Origin: Halopenitus salinus
GTDB lineage: Archaea; Halobacteriota; Halobacteria; Halobacteriales; Haloferacaceae
Assembly (NCBI RefSeq): GCF_042662125.1
Contig: NZ_JBHSXL010000009.1
Coordinates: 62,001-126,000, forward strand
Direction of reading: 5' to 3'
Length of the DNA: 64,000 nt
Part shown: one piece after another, positions 8,472-17,006 of the stretch
Layout of the letters: each line of letters starts with the position of its first letter
Numbering within the stretch: position 1 is the stretch's first letter
The notes under the pieces: generated by a model
Told to the model about the DNA's origin: nothing
The model's database searches: none
Seen by the model: the letters and a program-made list of their open reading frames with translations, nothing else
Position numbers and translations under genes: made by a program

Positions 8472-10883
8472 TTATCGATCCTCGGGGGGGCCCTCCGTAG
8501 ATCCGGCGGAGGGGCCCTCCGCAGAACCGTCGGAGGAGTCCTCTGCGGGCTCCTCGAAGGAGCCGTTCGTCGACTCGTCGTCGGAGTCGAGCGAGGCGGC
8601 CGTGCTCGAAACCTCGCGTTCGCGGGCGCCGGCCCCGAACAGCCGCTCGCGGAGCCCGCGTTCGTGTTTCTTCTCGGCGAGGAGGACCGAACAGTCGACC
8701 TCGTAGAGGACGTCCAACACGAGGGACCCGCGGACGAGCCGCGAGAGGAGGCCGCGCTCGGTGGCGCCGATCACGAGCATCGTGGCGTCGGCCGCGGCCT
8801 CGGCGATGCGTTCCTGGACGTCGCCGGTCTCGACGCGGATCGCCGCGTCCTCGAGGTCGTGCTCGGTTGCCCACTCGCGGAGGAACCGCTCGCCGGCGTC
8901 GCGATCGTCGGCGACGTGGAACAGCGTGATCTCGGAGTCGAACTCCGCGCGCAGCATGCGCGCGACCGCGGCGGAGAGATCGGAGTCGGGGCCGCCGGCG
9001 GTGGGAACGAGGACGCGGGAGGTGTCGAACCCGCGGTCCTTGAACACGAGGAAGTCGCTCGGCAGCGAGTGGGCCAGCTCGTCGACCGCGGACTCGGCCC
9101 GGCCGGGCGATCCGTGGGAGTCCTCGCCCCACCCCATCACCGTGAGGTCGGCCCCGTAGGTCCTCGCGGCGTCGAAGATCTCCTCGAAGGTCCGGTGTGA
9201 GAGGATGACGTGGGTCTCGACGTCGACGTCGAAGGTCTCGACGTCGTCCTTGGCGCGATCGAGGAGGTCGTAGGCCGCGTCGTGGGCGCCGCGATCGCGG
9301 GCGGCCGCGAGGGAGGTCTGGTCGGGCACGTTCGCGATGTTCACGGCGACGACGGTCCCGTCGTGCTGTTTGGCGATCGCGGCGGCCAGCGAGATGAGGT
9401 GTGCCTCGGTGTTCGGGTTCGCGAGGGGGACCATCACCCGATAGGTCCCGCCGTCGGGCTGGACGGACGTGGCGGCGGAGACGGCGGCGTCGGGCAGCTC
9501 GTCGGAGCGGTCGAGGATCCACTCCGCGAGAACGCCGGAATCCTCGACGCGCGAGCGCGCGTATCCGAAGTACCAGACGATCGCGAACGCCACGAGGACG
9601 GCCGAGAGCGCGATGACCAGCGGCTCGATGTAGGCGATGAGCGCGAAGGAGGTGACGGCGCCGACGATGGGGACGACGGGATAGAGGGGTACCTCGAAGT
9701 CCGGGTCGTAGTCGGCGGGTTCGGCCTCGCGCATCACGATCAACGCGAGGTTCAACAGGCCGTAGACGATGAGGTGCAACACGGAGCCCGCGGTGGCGAG
9801 CACCTCGAGGTTGCCGAAGACGAGAAAGACCACGATGAGCACGCCCGTGACGGCGATGGAGCGGTAGGGCGTCCCGAACCGACCGTGGATCTCGTTGAGC
9901 TGCGGGGTGACGATCTTCTCCCGGCCCATCGCGAAGTTGATCCGCGAGGAGGAGAGGATCGACGCGTTCGCCGAGGAGGCGGTCGCGAGCAGCCCGCCGA
10001 AGAGCAGGAGCCCCCATCCGACGATTCCGAGCCCGGCGCCGAAGATCGAGTACCGACCGAAGAGCAACTGTGCGGCCTCGACGACGGCGGTGTCGTTGTT
10101 CGCGACCATCTCGTTGGGGACCGCCGCGAGCAACACGACGAGGAACAGCGCGTAGATGGTGGTGACGATCACCACGGAGCCGATGACGGCCCGCGGGAGG
10201 TTGCGTCCCGGATCCTTGATCTCCTCGGCGACAGAGGTGATCTGGACGAACCCGAGGTAGGAGACGAAGACGATCGCCGTGACGGGAAGCACCTCGCCCG
10301 CGGTGCCCGGCGGCGCGATCGGCCGAAGCGTTTCGAGGTCGGCGTTGAACAGCCCGACGACCGTGAACAGCCCGAGAATGGCCAACAGCGTGATGACGAT
10401 CACGTTCTGGAGGCCGCCGGTCTCCTTGGCACCGACGTAGTTGACCGCGATGAACAGGAACGCGCCGACGAGGCCGATCGTCTGAGCCGCGGAAAGCGAG
10501 ACCGGGCCGAGCGCGAGCGCGGGCGCGCCGACGAGCGCGTTGACGTACTCGCCGAACCCGTACATGTAGAACGCGGAGGCGAACGCCAGCCCCAGCCAGT
10601 TGGCCCAGCCGCTTATCGATCCGAACAGGGGACCGAGCGCGCGGTTGATGTAGAAATAGGCGCCGCCGGACCGCGGCATGGCGGTCCCGAGCTCGGAGGC
10701 AGAAAGCGCCGTGAACAGCGCGATCACGCCGCCGATGACGAACGTCGCGGCGGAGAGGGGACCGGCGCGGGCGACGGCGGTGCCGGGGAGGACGAAGATC
10801 CCGGCGCCGATCATCGTCCCGATCCCGATCGTCAACGCCGCCAGCAGTCCGAGGTCCTTGGCGAGTTCCTCGTCGCCGCTCAC
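8472..10883 (-). CDS. APC-family amino-acid permease fused to two Usp domains
   Basis: An 803-residue membrane transporter-regulator fusion, taking GTG 10883 as start; the longer frame to 10958 adds 25 unlikely residues. Residues ~1-450 are an APC-superfamily permease with about 12 helices, starting with the typical GLLAALTIGIGTMIGAGIFV substrate/Na+ motif. Two Usp-like domains follow (~475-620, beginning GGTYRVMVPLANPN, and ~630-755, beginning FDTSRVLVPTAGG). The last ~45 residues are a low-complexity Glu/Ser/Gly tail. Permease-Usp fusions are known from haloarchaea. The cargo is probably a cationic or neutral amino acid but cannot be fixed. Confidence 0.88.
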   Translation of the reverse strand: MSGDEELAKDLGLLAALTIGIGTMIGAGIFVLPGTAVARAGPLSAATFVIGGVIALFTALSASELGTAMPRSGGAYFYINRALGPLFGSISGWANWLGLAFASAFYMYGFGEYVNALVGAPALALGPVSLSAAQTIGLVGAFLFIAVNYVGAKETGGLQNVIVITLLAILGLFTVVGLFNADLETLRPIAPPGTAGEVLPVTAIVFVSYLGFVQITSVAEEIKDPGRNLPRAVIGSVVIVTTIYALFLVVLLAAVPNEMVANNDTAVVEAAQLLFGRYSIFGAGLGIVGWGLLLFGGLLATASSANASILSSSRINFAMGREKIVTPQLNEIHGRFGTPYRSIAVTGVLIVVFLVFGNLEVLATAGSVLHLIVYGLLNLALIVMREAEPADYDPDFEVPLYPVVPIVGAVTSFALIAYIEPLVIALSAVLVAFAIVWYFGYARSRVEDSGVLAEWILDRSDELPDAAVSAATSVQPDGGTYRVMVPLANPNTEAHLISLAAAIAKQHDGTVVAVNIANVPDQTSLAAARDRGAHDAAYDLLDRAKDDVETFDVDVETHVILSHRTFEEIFDAARTYGADLTVMGWGEDSHGSPGRAESAVDELAHSLPSDFLVFKDRGFDTSRVLVPTAGGPDSDLSAAVARMLRAEFDSEITLFHVADDRDAGERFLREWATEHDLEDAAIRVETGDVQERIAEAAADATMLVIGATERGLLSRLVRGSLVLDVLYEVDCSVLLAEKKHERGLRERLFGAGAREREVSSTAASLDSDDESTNGSFEEPAEDSSDGSAEGPSAGSTEGPPEDR

Positions 10884-11400
10884 GTCGTCGCCCCCCCGAA
10901 TCGGGAGCGACGGGAGGCCCCCGGGAACGGACGAGTCGAACGCCGGGCGTCGAAGCACGGAGCGGGGTCCGTGCCGCTACACCGGTTTCGCAACGGTCGC
11001 TCGATCATGTCCTCCCGTTCGCCGTCGAACCGCTTAGTTCGTTCCCTCTGTCGTCGAGATTCAGCGACGTCGAGATGAATATCAAAAGTATAGTTAAAAA
11101 CGATACATAACGATATACAGATAAAAATAATGCCAGCCAGTTCACCGACGGTGAAGATCGGAAACATCGCTTAATTCAACCGAATAACCCATGTAAACGA
11201 CATTTATCGAATCGATAGTGTATGAAACGGTCCGGGATGGATCGATGTAGTATTTATATTCTATATTTTTATCTAAGTGATAATTATTCCGAGAAACGCG
11301 CACGTCAAATGACACGCGAAAACACCCCACACGGTCATCGGAGCGGTATCGATACCCGGGATCGCACATCTTTTTGCGCGGACCGATCGAAGGCCGATTC
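10884..11400. other. AT-rich intergenic region
   Basis: About 500 bp with far lower GC than its flanks. It holds several TATA-like stretches (for example near 11248-11275) and no convincing gene. A minus-strand frame at 10880-11167 has one hydrophobic segment but ends in permease antisense sequence. The region separates core-type genes on the left from the sugar-acid genes on the right, so it may mark an island edge. Confidence 0.4.
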
Positions 11401-12054
11401 ATGAACGGGAAACAGGCGGTCGTAGAGAGGCTCGAGGAGAGCGGCGTCGTCGCGGTGTTGCGCGGCGTTCCGGCCGACCGGGTCGGGGAGATCGCCGAGG
11501 CGATGTACGACGGCGGCGTGACCGCCCTCGAGGTCACCGCGGACGCCGACCGCTACGCGGAGATGATCGGGACCATCGACGAGCGTCTCGGCGACACCGA
11601 CGCGGTCGTCGGGGCCGGGACGGTGCTGGACGCGCCGACCGCACGGAAGGCGATCGACGCCGGCGCCGAGTTCGTCCTGGCGCCCGACTTCGACGAGTCG
11701 GTCGTGGAGGCCTGCAACGAGGAGGACGTCGTCGCCGTCCCCGGCGTGATGACCCCGACCGAGGCGGTCGAGGCGATGGACGCCGGCGCGGACGTCCTCA
11801 AGCTGTTTCCGGCCTCCACGGTCGGACCGGACCACATCGGCGCCCTCCACGGTCCGCTGGGCGACGTCCCGATCATGCCGACCGGCGGCGTCTCGGCCGA
11901 CAACGTCGCGGACTACTTCGAGGCGGGCGCGATGGCGGTCGGCGCGGGCTCGGCGCTCGTCGACTACGAGGCGATCGAGGCGGACGACATGGACGGCGTG
12001 CGCGAGAGCGCCCGCGAGTTCGTCGACGCGGTGGAGGCGGCTCGCTCCGCTTGA
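11401..12054 (+). CDS. KDPG/KDPGal-type aldolase (Eda family)
   Basis: Cleaves a 2-keto-3-deoxy sugar acid (phosphate) to pyruvate and an aldehyde. ATG 11401 gives 217 residues, the Eda length. Motifs are VVAVLRGV (Arg), ALEVTADAD (Glu base), VVGAGTVLDAP, the Schiff-base Lys in ADVLKLFPAS (~residue 138), then MPTGGVSADN. It is a bacterial-type Eda, distinct from the DHDPS-fold KdgA aldolases of archaea. It opens the long sugar-acid catabolism stretch. Whether the substrate is phosphorylated cannot be told. Confidence 0.9.
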   Translation: MNGKQAVVERLEESGVVAVLRGVPADRVGEIAEAMYDGGVTALEVTADADRYAEMIGTIDERLGDTDAVVGAGTVLDAPTARKAIDAGAEFVLAPDFDESVVEACNEEDVVAVPGVMTPTEAVEAMDAGADVLKLFPASTVGPDHIGALHGPLGDVPIMPTGGVSADNVADYFEAGAMAVGAGSALVDYEAIEADDMDGVRESAREFVDAVEAARSA

Positions 12055-12506
12055 ACGGTGCAGTGAGACACCACCGGTCTCGACGATCGCCGGATCGCTT
12101 CGATCCGAATCATCGTCCCATATAATAAAACGACCTGGTCACGGAGACGAACTGATGCGTCCCGAGCCGGATGGCGTGACGCGCATATGCGTGTAACGTT
12201 CGCACGGATCGGCGGATCGGTAAAGCCGGCCACACGCACGGTGGAGACGATGGACAGTGCTGAAGGGAAACCCGACGTGGTCGTCTCCCAATACCGAACT
12301 GATCGGACCGCGTGGAAGTCCTCGCTCTGGTCGGGCTGATCGGTGTTTTTCGTCGCCTCGATCCGCTCGCGCGAGAGTACGCCGGTCGGAATTCCGGGAT
12401 CGATCGACGAACTCGTCAAATGATCGTTTTACATCGTGGGACGGGATCGTGCGTCGAGGGCGATCAGCGTCGGCCTCGAGCAGGAGTCGAAACGGACGGC
12501 CGAAGC
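12055..12506. other. Intergenic region with possible degraded ORF
   Basis: About 450 bp with no intact gene. On the plus strand one frame from ATG 12250 reads 29 codons to a TGA, then continues in the same frame for about 27 codons to a second stop at 12421. It may be a decayed small protein gene, but the frame is short enough to arise by chance. A TATA-like run is seen near 12121-12129. Confidence 0.3.
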
Positions 12507-13238
12507 TCAATCGCGTCGAACCGTGTGTTCGAGCGTTCGGATCCCCTCGATGTCGACCTCGACACGGTCGCCGTCGGAGAGCGGAGCGACGCCCTCGGGC
12601 GTTCCGGTCGAGACGACGTCGCCCGCCTCGAGGGTCATGTAGCTCGTGATCTCCGCGATCAGTTCGGGAACGGTGAAGATGAACCGCGAGAGCGTGGAGT
12701 CCTGTCTGGTCTCGCCGTTGACCCGGAGGCTGATCCGGGCGTCCTCGGGAACCTCCTCCGGCGTCGCGAGGACGGGCCCGATCGGACAGGAGTTGTCGAA
12801 CGCCTTCCCGCGGACCCAGTTCCGTTCGATCCGCTGGTCGTCGCGGTTCGAGACGTCGTCGAGGCAGGTGAAGCCGGCGACGTACTCCATGGCCTCCTCC
12901 TCGGGTACGTTTCGACACTGCTCGCCGATCACGACGGCGAGTTCGGCCTCGTGTTCGACCCGCTCCTTGCCGGCCGGCAGCGGAACGGTGTCGCCGTGGG
13001 CCGACAGGGCGTTCGGCGGCTTGAGGAACAACAGCGGTCGGTCGGGGATCTCCGAGTTCGTCTCGGCCGCGTGCTTCGCGTAGTTCCGACCGACACAGAC
13101 GACCTTCGTCGGCTCACACGGCGGCAGGATCTCGACCGATTCGGGAGCATAGGTCCGGCCGTCGAAGACGATCCCCTCGTCGGTCCACTCGCCGGTTCGA
13201 ACGCTTCCCGCCGGGTCGCAAAATCGCACTCGATGCAT
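12507..13238 (-). CDS. Fumarylacetoacetate hydrolase (FAH) family enzyme
   Basis: A 243-residue single FAH domain starting at ATG 13238 (ATG 13244 is also possible). Family members hydrolyse or decarboxylate beta-diketo acids with a bound divalent metal. Signature parts are KVVCVGRNYAKHAAE, RPLLFLKPPNAL, the metal ligands in EHEAELAVVIG and CLDDVSNRD, the loop RGKAFDNSCPIGPV and VVSTGTPEGVAPL. The length suits FAHD1-type acylpyruvases and 2,4-diketo-3-deoxy-rhamnonate/fuconate hydrolases. It is divergent from an SDR gene 120 bp away. In the haloarchaeal L-rhamnose diketo-hydrolase route an SDR makes the diketo acid and a FAH enzyme cleaves it, so this pair could be such a module (inference). 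Confidence 0.87.
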   Translation of the reverse strand: MHRVRFCDPAGSVRTGEWTDEGIVFDGRTYAPESVEILPPCEPTKVVCVGRNYAKHAAETNSEIPDRPLLFLKPPNALSAHGDTVPLPAGKERVEHEAELAVVIGEQCRNVPEEEAMEYVAGFTCLDDVSNRDDQRIERNWVRGKAFDNSCPIGPVLATPEEVPEDARISLRVNGETRQDSTLSRFIFTVPELIAEITSYMTLEAGDVVSTGTPEGVAPLSDGDRVEVDIEGIRTLEHTVRRD

Positions 13239-13358
13239 ACCCATAGGGTCGATCGTGTGGAATAAAGCGTTTCGAAACGCACACGGGTTCGACACGCGCC
13301 GTCGCCGGCACCGACGCGGACGGGAACGTATTTGCGATCCCGGATCGATCGATCGCGC

Positions 13359-14171
13359 ATGTCCGAGACGAACGACGATCGGGAGGAGTCCGGTGGCGAG
13401 CGTGAGGAGTTCGAGTACGCCCCGGTGAGCGTTTCCGGAAAGACGGCCGTGGTCGTCGGCGGAACGAGCGGGATCGGGCGGGCGATCGCGCTCGCGTTCG
13501 CCGAGGAGGGCGCGAACGTGGTCGCAACGAGCCGGACGGACTCGAAGGTGGCGTCCACGGCCGAGGAGATCCGCGATCGCGGGGCCGAGGCCCTGGAGGC
13601 GACCTGCGACGTGACCGACCGGGACTCGCTGGAGGCGCTCACCGAACGAACCGTAGAGCGTTTCGGTGGCGTCGACGTCCTCGTGAACTCGCCGAGCGCG
13701 ATCGCCAGGTCCTCCGTCCGCGACGTGACGGACGAGGAGTTCGAACACGTCCTGGACGTCCAGCTTGTCGGGGTCCACCGGACGGTGCAGACGTTCGCGA
13801 ACGCGACGGATCTGGAGTCCGTGATCTCGATCGCGTCGATCTCCTCCGAGCAGGGGATGTCCGACCTGGCGGCCTACGCCTCCGCGAAGGGGGGGATCGA
13901 CGGGTACACGCGCGCAGCGGCGAAGGACCTGGGACCGGAGATCCGCGTCAACGCGATCCGGCCGGGATTCATCGCGACCGAGCAGACGGCCGACGCCTAC
14001 GCGGAGGGGTCGTACCGATACGAACGCGTCACGGAGCGCGCGTCCGCCGGCCGAATGGGTCGCCCGGAGGACGTCGCCGGCGCGGCGGTCTACCTCGCGA
14101 GCGACGCCGCGGCCTACGTGACCGGCGAGATCGTGGTCGTCGACGGCGGGTTCTCCGCGAGTTCGTTCTGA
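13359..14171 (+). CDS. Short-chain dehydrogenase/reductase (SDR)
   Basis: A 270-residue classical SDR from ATG 13359. The first ~25 residues are an acidic leader, then the cofactor motif VVVGGTSGIGRAIALAF (the usual TG is GG), strand NVVATSRT, catalytic Ser in ISIASISSEQG, YASAKGG with the YxxxK pair, and a C-terminal VTGEIVVVDGGF. The usual NAG motif is replaced by NSPSA. The partner genes suggest it oxidises a sugar acid or 2-keto-3-deoxy acid, possibly supplying the divergent FAH enzyme. NAD versus NADP cannot be decided reliably. Confidence 0.88.
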   Translation: MSETNDDREESGGEREEFEYAPVSVSGKTAVVVGGTSGIGRAIALAFAEEGANVVATSRTDSKVASTAEEIRDRGAEALEATCDVTDRDSLEALTERTVERFGGVDVLVNSPSAIARSSVRDVTDEEFEHVLDVQLVGVHRTVQTFANATDLESVISIASISSEQGMSDLAAYASAKGGIDGYTRAAAKDLGPEIRVNAIRPGFIATEQTADAYAEGSYRYERVTERASAGRMGRPEDVAGAAVYLASDAAAYVTGEIVVVDGGFSASSF

Positions 14172-14222
14172 AGAGACGGTTCCGATCGGACGAAACGGGA
14201 GGAAAGATTCGGGCCGAACCCG

Positions 14223-15338
14223 CTACATCGAGGGGCCGACGCGGGTGATGGCGAACTGCGTGATGCCGTGGGCCTCCGCGCGACACTCGTCGCCGTTGGC
14301 GACCTCGAGAAGCCGATCGACCACGTCGTCGGCGTCGGTCTCCGTCGCGAGCACGTCGATGTCCTCGGAGAGCGCCTCGCCGGTGTCGGCGTCGCCCGTG
14401 ACCTTGAGGACGGGAACGATCGGGTGGCCGGCGACGACCCCGTCACCCGTGATGTGAACGACGAGGTTCGCGCCCGCGGCCGCGAGACCGGTCGTCGCCT
14501 CGGCGAACCGGGAGGGCGCGTCCACGACGGCGACTCCCTCGTCGATGCCGACCTGATCCCCGTACTCGACGACCTCGGAGACGGGGTGGCTACCCCACGA
14601 TCCCGTCGCGTCCTCGAAGGACATCCCGCGTGCGGCGCGGCCGACCCGAGTCGCCCGATCCGGGTTCTGGCCGTGCCGTTCGATCAGTGCCGACATCGAC
14701 TCCTCGACGTCGTCGCCATCGGTCGCGGCGCGTGCCGCGTCCGGGTGGGCGGCGATCCGCTCGTTCCCGGAGACGACGACGCGACCGCCGGCGTCGACGA
14801 CGCGATCGACGACCTCGCGGACGAGCGGATCGGCCTCGGAGACCGTCGACTCGTCGAGGTCGCTCGAGACGACCCCGACGGTGAGGTCCTCGAGGGAGGA
14901 CGGCGACCGGTCTGCCACGTGGTCGTCGACGAGCTCCGCCGCGGCGGCCGCGCCGCGTTCGATGCACTCGTCGACGCCGCCGGCGCCCTGAATCGACAGC
15001 TCGCGGACGGGAACGTCCATCTCCTCGAGCGCCTCCGCGACCTCGTCGCTCTGGACGACCTCGCAGCCGAGCCCGACGACGACCGTGCCGGCCACGTTCG
15101 GGTTGCGCGCGAGCGCGAGGAACGTGCGCCGGGTCTGATCGGCGTCGGCGCCGATCTGGGCGCAACCGTGGTCGTGTGGCGCCGCGATCGCGTTCGGAAC
15201 GCGTTCCGCGATCCGTTCGGCGACGACGTGCGAACAGATGACGGAAGGCAACACGAGGACGGAATCGCGGACCCCGACCGTGCCGTCCCCACGGCGAACG
15301 CCCTCGAAGGTCCCGGCTGGAGCGTCGGCGCCGCTCAT
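14223..15338 (-). CDS. UxaA-family large-subunit paralogue keeping the first-half Cys motifs
   Basis: A 371-residue protein of the altronate/galactarate dehydratase (and sulfolactate sulfo-lyase SuyB) large-domain family. It retains the N-half signature HDHGCAQIGAD, the NPNVAGTVVVGLGCE stretch and the C-terminal HITGDGVVAGHPIVPVLKVTG. In the place of the second-half CGGSD...ANP motif it has VGVVSSDLDES and SGNERIAAHPDAA, so that Cys motif is lost. It is the last gene of a three-gene minus-strand operon, overlapping the SAF subunit gene by 4 bp. Probably one subunit of a heteromeric sugar-acid or sulfolactate lyase. The substrate is not predictable. Confidence 0.8.
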   Translation of the reverse strand: MSGADAPAGTFEGVRRGDGTVGVRDSVLVLPSVICSHVVAERIAERVPNAIAAPHDHGCAQIGADADQTRRTFLALARNPNVAGTVVVGLGCEVVQSDEVAEALEEMDVPVRELSIQGAGGVDECIERGAAAAAELVDDHVADRSPSSLEDLTVGVVSSDLDESTVSEADPLVREVVDRVVDAGGRVVVSGNERIAAHPDAARAATDGDDVEESMSALIERHGQNPDRATRVGRAARGMSFEDATGSWGSHPVSEVVEYGDQVGIDEGVAVVDAPSRFAEATTGLAAAGANLVVHITGDGVVAGHPIVPVLKVTGDADTGEALSEDIDVLATETDADDVVDRLLEVANGDECRAEAHGITQFAITRVGPSM

Positions 15339-15649
15339 GCGGATCCCTCCTCGGCCGCGGCCTGGTCACCGCGTCCGCGGGTGCTGTCGCAGTTGTGGGT
15401 GTGGACCCACTCGCCGGCCTCGATCGGCGCGCTGGCGGTGCCTATCACTTCGTCGTACTTTCGGATCGCGTCCCCGGCGTCGTGGGGTTCCAACGCGACC
15501 TTGTGGCCGAACGGGACGTCCTCGGAGACGACGATCCGGCGGTCGTCGAAGACGACCTCGGTGCCCGCCTCGAGGTCCTCGACTGCGGTGGAGACCGAGT
15601 CGTCCTCGGCCATCATCAAAAGCAGGTCGTCGAGAACGCGTCCCTTCAT
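15335..15649 (-). CDS. SAF-domain small subunit of UxaA/SuyA-type lyase
   Basis: A 104-residue SAF-domain protein equivalent to the N-terminal domain of altronate dehydratase UxaA or to the SuyA subunit. It has EDLEAGTEVVFDDRRIVV, the family core VPFGHKVAL and the ending EAGEWVHTHNC, with His-x-His-Asn near residue 86. It overlaps both flanking genes by 4 bp, so the three products are made in step. In the family the SAF part contributes to the active site of the large domain. Here it must serve two different large subunits. Confidence 0.87.
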   Translation of the reverse strand: MKGRVLDDLLLMMAEDDSVSTAVEDLEAGTEVVFDDRRIVVSEDVPFGHKVALEPHDAGDAIRKYDEVIGTASAPIEAGEWVHTHNCDSTRGRGDQAAAEEGSA

Positions 15650-16833
15650 GCGCTCACCTCCGAGGTCAGCTCACGCGGCTGGATCTCGTTGATCGCGAAC
15701 TCCTCGAGTCGGCGGTTCTCCGCCTCGGTCAGGCGGCCGTCCGCGACCTCGAGTAAGGTCTCGTAGACGCGCCCGCCGACGGCGTCGATGGAGTCGCCGT
15801 CGAAGACGGTGCTCGCGTTCACGTCCATGTTGTTCGACATCCGGTCCCAGGTCTTCGGGTTCCCGGTCACCTTGATCACGGGGGCGATGGGGTTGCCCGT
15901 GGTGCTGCCGCGTCCGGTCGTGAAGGCGATCACCTGCGCGCCGCCGGCGACCTTTCCGACCACGCTCTCGACGTCGTAGCCCGGCGTGTCCATGAGGACG
16001 AGCCCGCCGCCGACGGGCAGGTCCTCGCCGTAGTCGACGATGCCGCGGACCGGCGAGGTGCCGCCCTTGGAGATCGCGCCGAGGCTCTTCTCCTCGATCG
16101 TGGTCAGCCCGCCCTCCTGGTTGCCGGGGGAGGGCTGTGCCCCGCGGATGTCGACGCCCATGTTCTCGGCCAGGGCCTCCCTGGCGTCGACGCGCTCGAG
16201 GAGCCGCTCGCGGGTCTCCTCGTCGACGCAGCGCTCGGCGAGGATGTGTTCCGCGCCGATGAACTCCGGCGTCTCGCTGAAGCAGGCCGTCCCGCCCGCC
16301 TCGACGAGCCGGTCACAGCCCGCGCCGACGCCGGGGTTGGCCGCGATCCCGCTCGTGGCGTCGCTGCCGCCACACTCCACGCCGAAGACCAGCTCGGAGG
16401 CGTCCGCCTCCTCGCGCCGGTCGGATTCGGCCTCCCCGTTGAGCCGATCGAGGGCCTCGACGCCCGCGGAGACCGCGCCCGCGGTGCCGCCGACCTCCCG
16501 GATCGAGAGGGTTTCGACGGGCGTGCCGTTGGCGGCGATGCCGTCCGCGAGCGTCCCGGCGTCGATGTCCTCGGTCCCGAGTTCGACGACGAGCGCGCCG
16601 CCGGCGTTCGGGTTCTGGCCGATGCCCTCGAGGACCCGTTCAGTCTGTTCGCGCGCGGCTTTCGGCTGGCTCGTTCCGAGCTGGTGGGGCGTCGCTCGCG
16701 CCCACGCCCCCGCCTCCTCCGCGACCGCGGAGGCGACGGCGGAGGCCGCGACGGACGTCGGGATCACGGCGACGTGATTCCGCACCCCGATCCGTCCGCC
16801 AGGTCGTCGGTAGCCGGTGAAGGTTTCTACCAT
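15646..16833 (-). CDS. UxaA-family large-subunit paralogue keeping the second-half Cys motif
   Basis: A 395-residue UxaA/SuyB-type large subunit and first gene of the operon. It starts with the typical TFTGYRRPGGRIGVRNHVAVIP. The second-half motif is intact (VFGVECGGSDATSGIAANPG, then FSETPEFIGAEHIL), as are GRGSTTGNPIAPVIKVTGN and SNNMDVNAST. The first-half motifs are degenerate: the H-x-G-C site reads HQLGTSQ and the GLGCE site reads ELGTED. This is the reverse of its partner at 14223-15338. A TATA-like box lies 26-33 bp upstream. The enzyme class is dehydratase or lyase on a hydroxy or sulfo acid; the substrate is unknown. Confidence 0.83.
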   Translation of the reverse strand: MVETFTGYRRPGGRIGVRNHVAVIPTSVAASAVASAVAEEAGAWARATPHQLGTSQPKAAREQTERVLEGIGQNPNAGGALVVELGTEDIDAGTLADGIAANGTPVETLSIREVGGTAGAVSAGVEALDRLNGEAESDRREEADASELVFGVECGGSDATSGIAANPGVGAGCDRLVEAGGTACFSETPEFIGAEHILAERCVDEETRERLLERVDAREALAENMGVDIRGAQPSPGNQEGGLTTIEEKSLGAISKGGTSPVRGIVDYGEDLPVGGGLVLMDTPGYDVESVVGKVAGGAQVIAFTTGRGSTTGNPIAPVIKVTGNPKTWDRMSNNMDVNASTVFDGDSIDAVGGRVYETLLEVADGRLTEAENRRLEEFAINEIQPRELTSEVSA

Positions 16834-16858
16834 GTGCGGGTATCTGGCAAACGACGGC

Positions 16859-16866
16859 CATAACCC
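16859..16866 (-). promoter_or_regulatory. TATA-like box of the UxaA/SAF operon
   Basis: On the minus strand GGGTTATG lies 26-33 nt before the ATG at 16833, the distance expected for a leaderless transcript. Confidence 0.4.
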
Positions 16867-16970
16867 TTTCGTTGGGGCCGAACGCGGGTCGCCCGGAATA
16901 CCGCCCGTTTCGGAGGAATCTCGAGGGAGGAGTAACCGATGAAACCGACGGAGAACCGTCCGGCGGCGGT

Positions 16971-16980
16971 ACGTTTATGC
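16971..16980 (+). promoter_or_regulatory. TATA-like box of the SDR gene at 17007
   Basis: ACGTTTATGC lies 27-36 nt before ATG 17007. It sits about 110 bp from the oppositely directed operon box, so the 173-bp gap is a divergent promoter region. Confidence 0.4.
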
Positions 16981-17006
16981 TGACGCTTGCGGGTGATCGA
17001 GACGCA

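Noticed and set aside
10880..11167. Minus-strand 95-codon frame with one hydrophobic segment near its start
   Set aside because: The second half is antisense-like Arg-rich sequence running into the permease start; no homologue is recognised, so the TM-like part may be chance in AT-rich DNA.
11222..11404. Plus-strand 60-codon frame before the KDPG-type aldolase
   Set aside because: Low-GC, no haloarchaeal codon or acidic composition, and it overlaps the promoter region.
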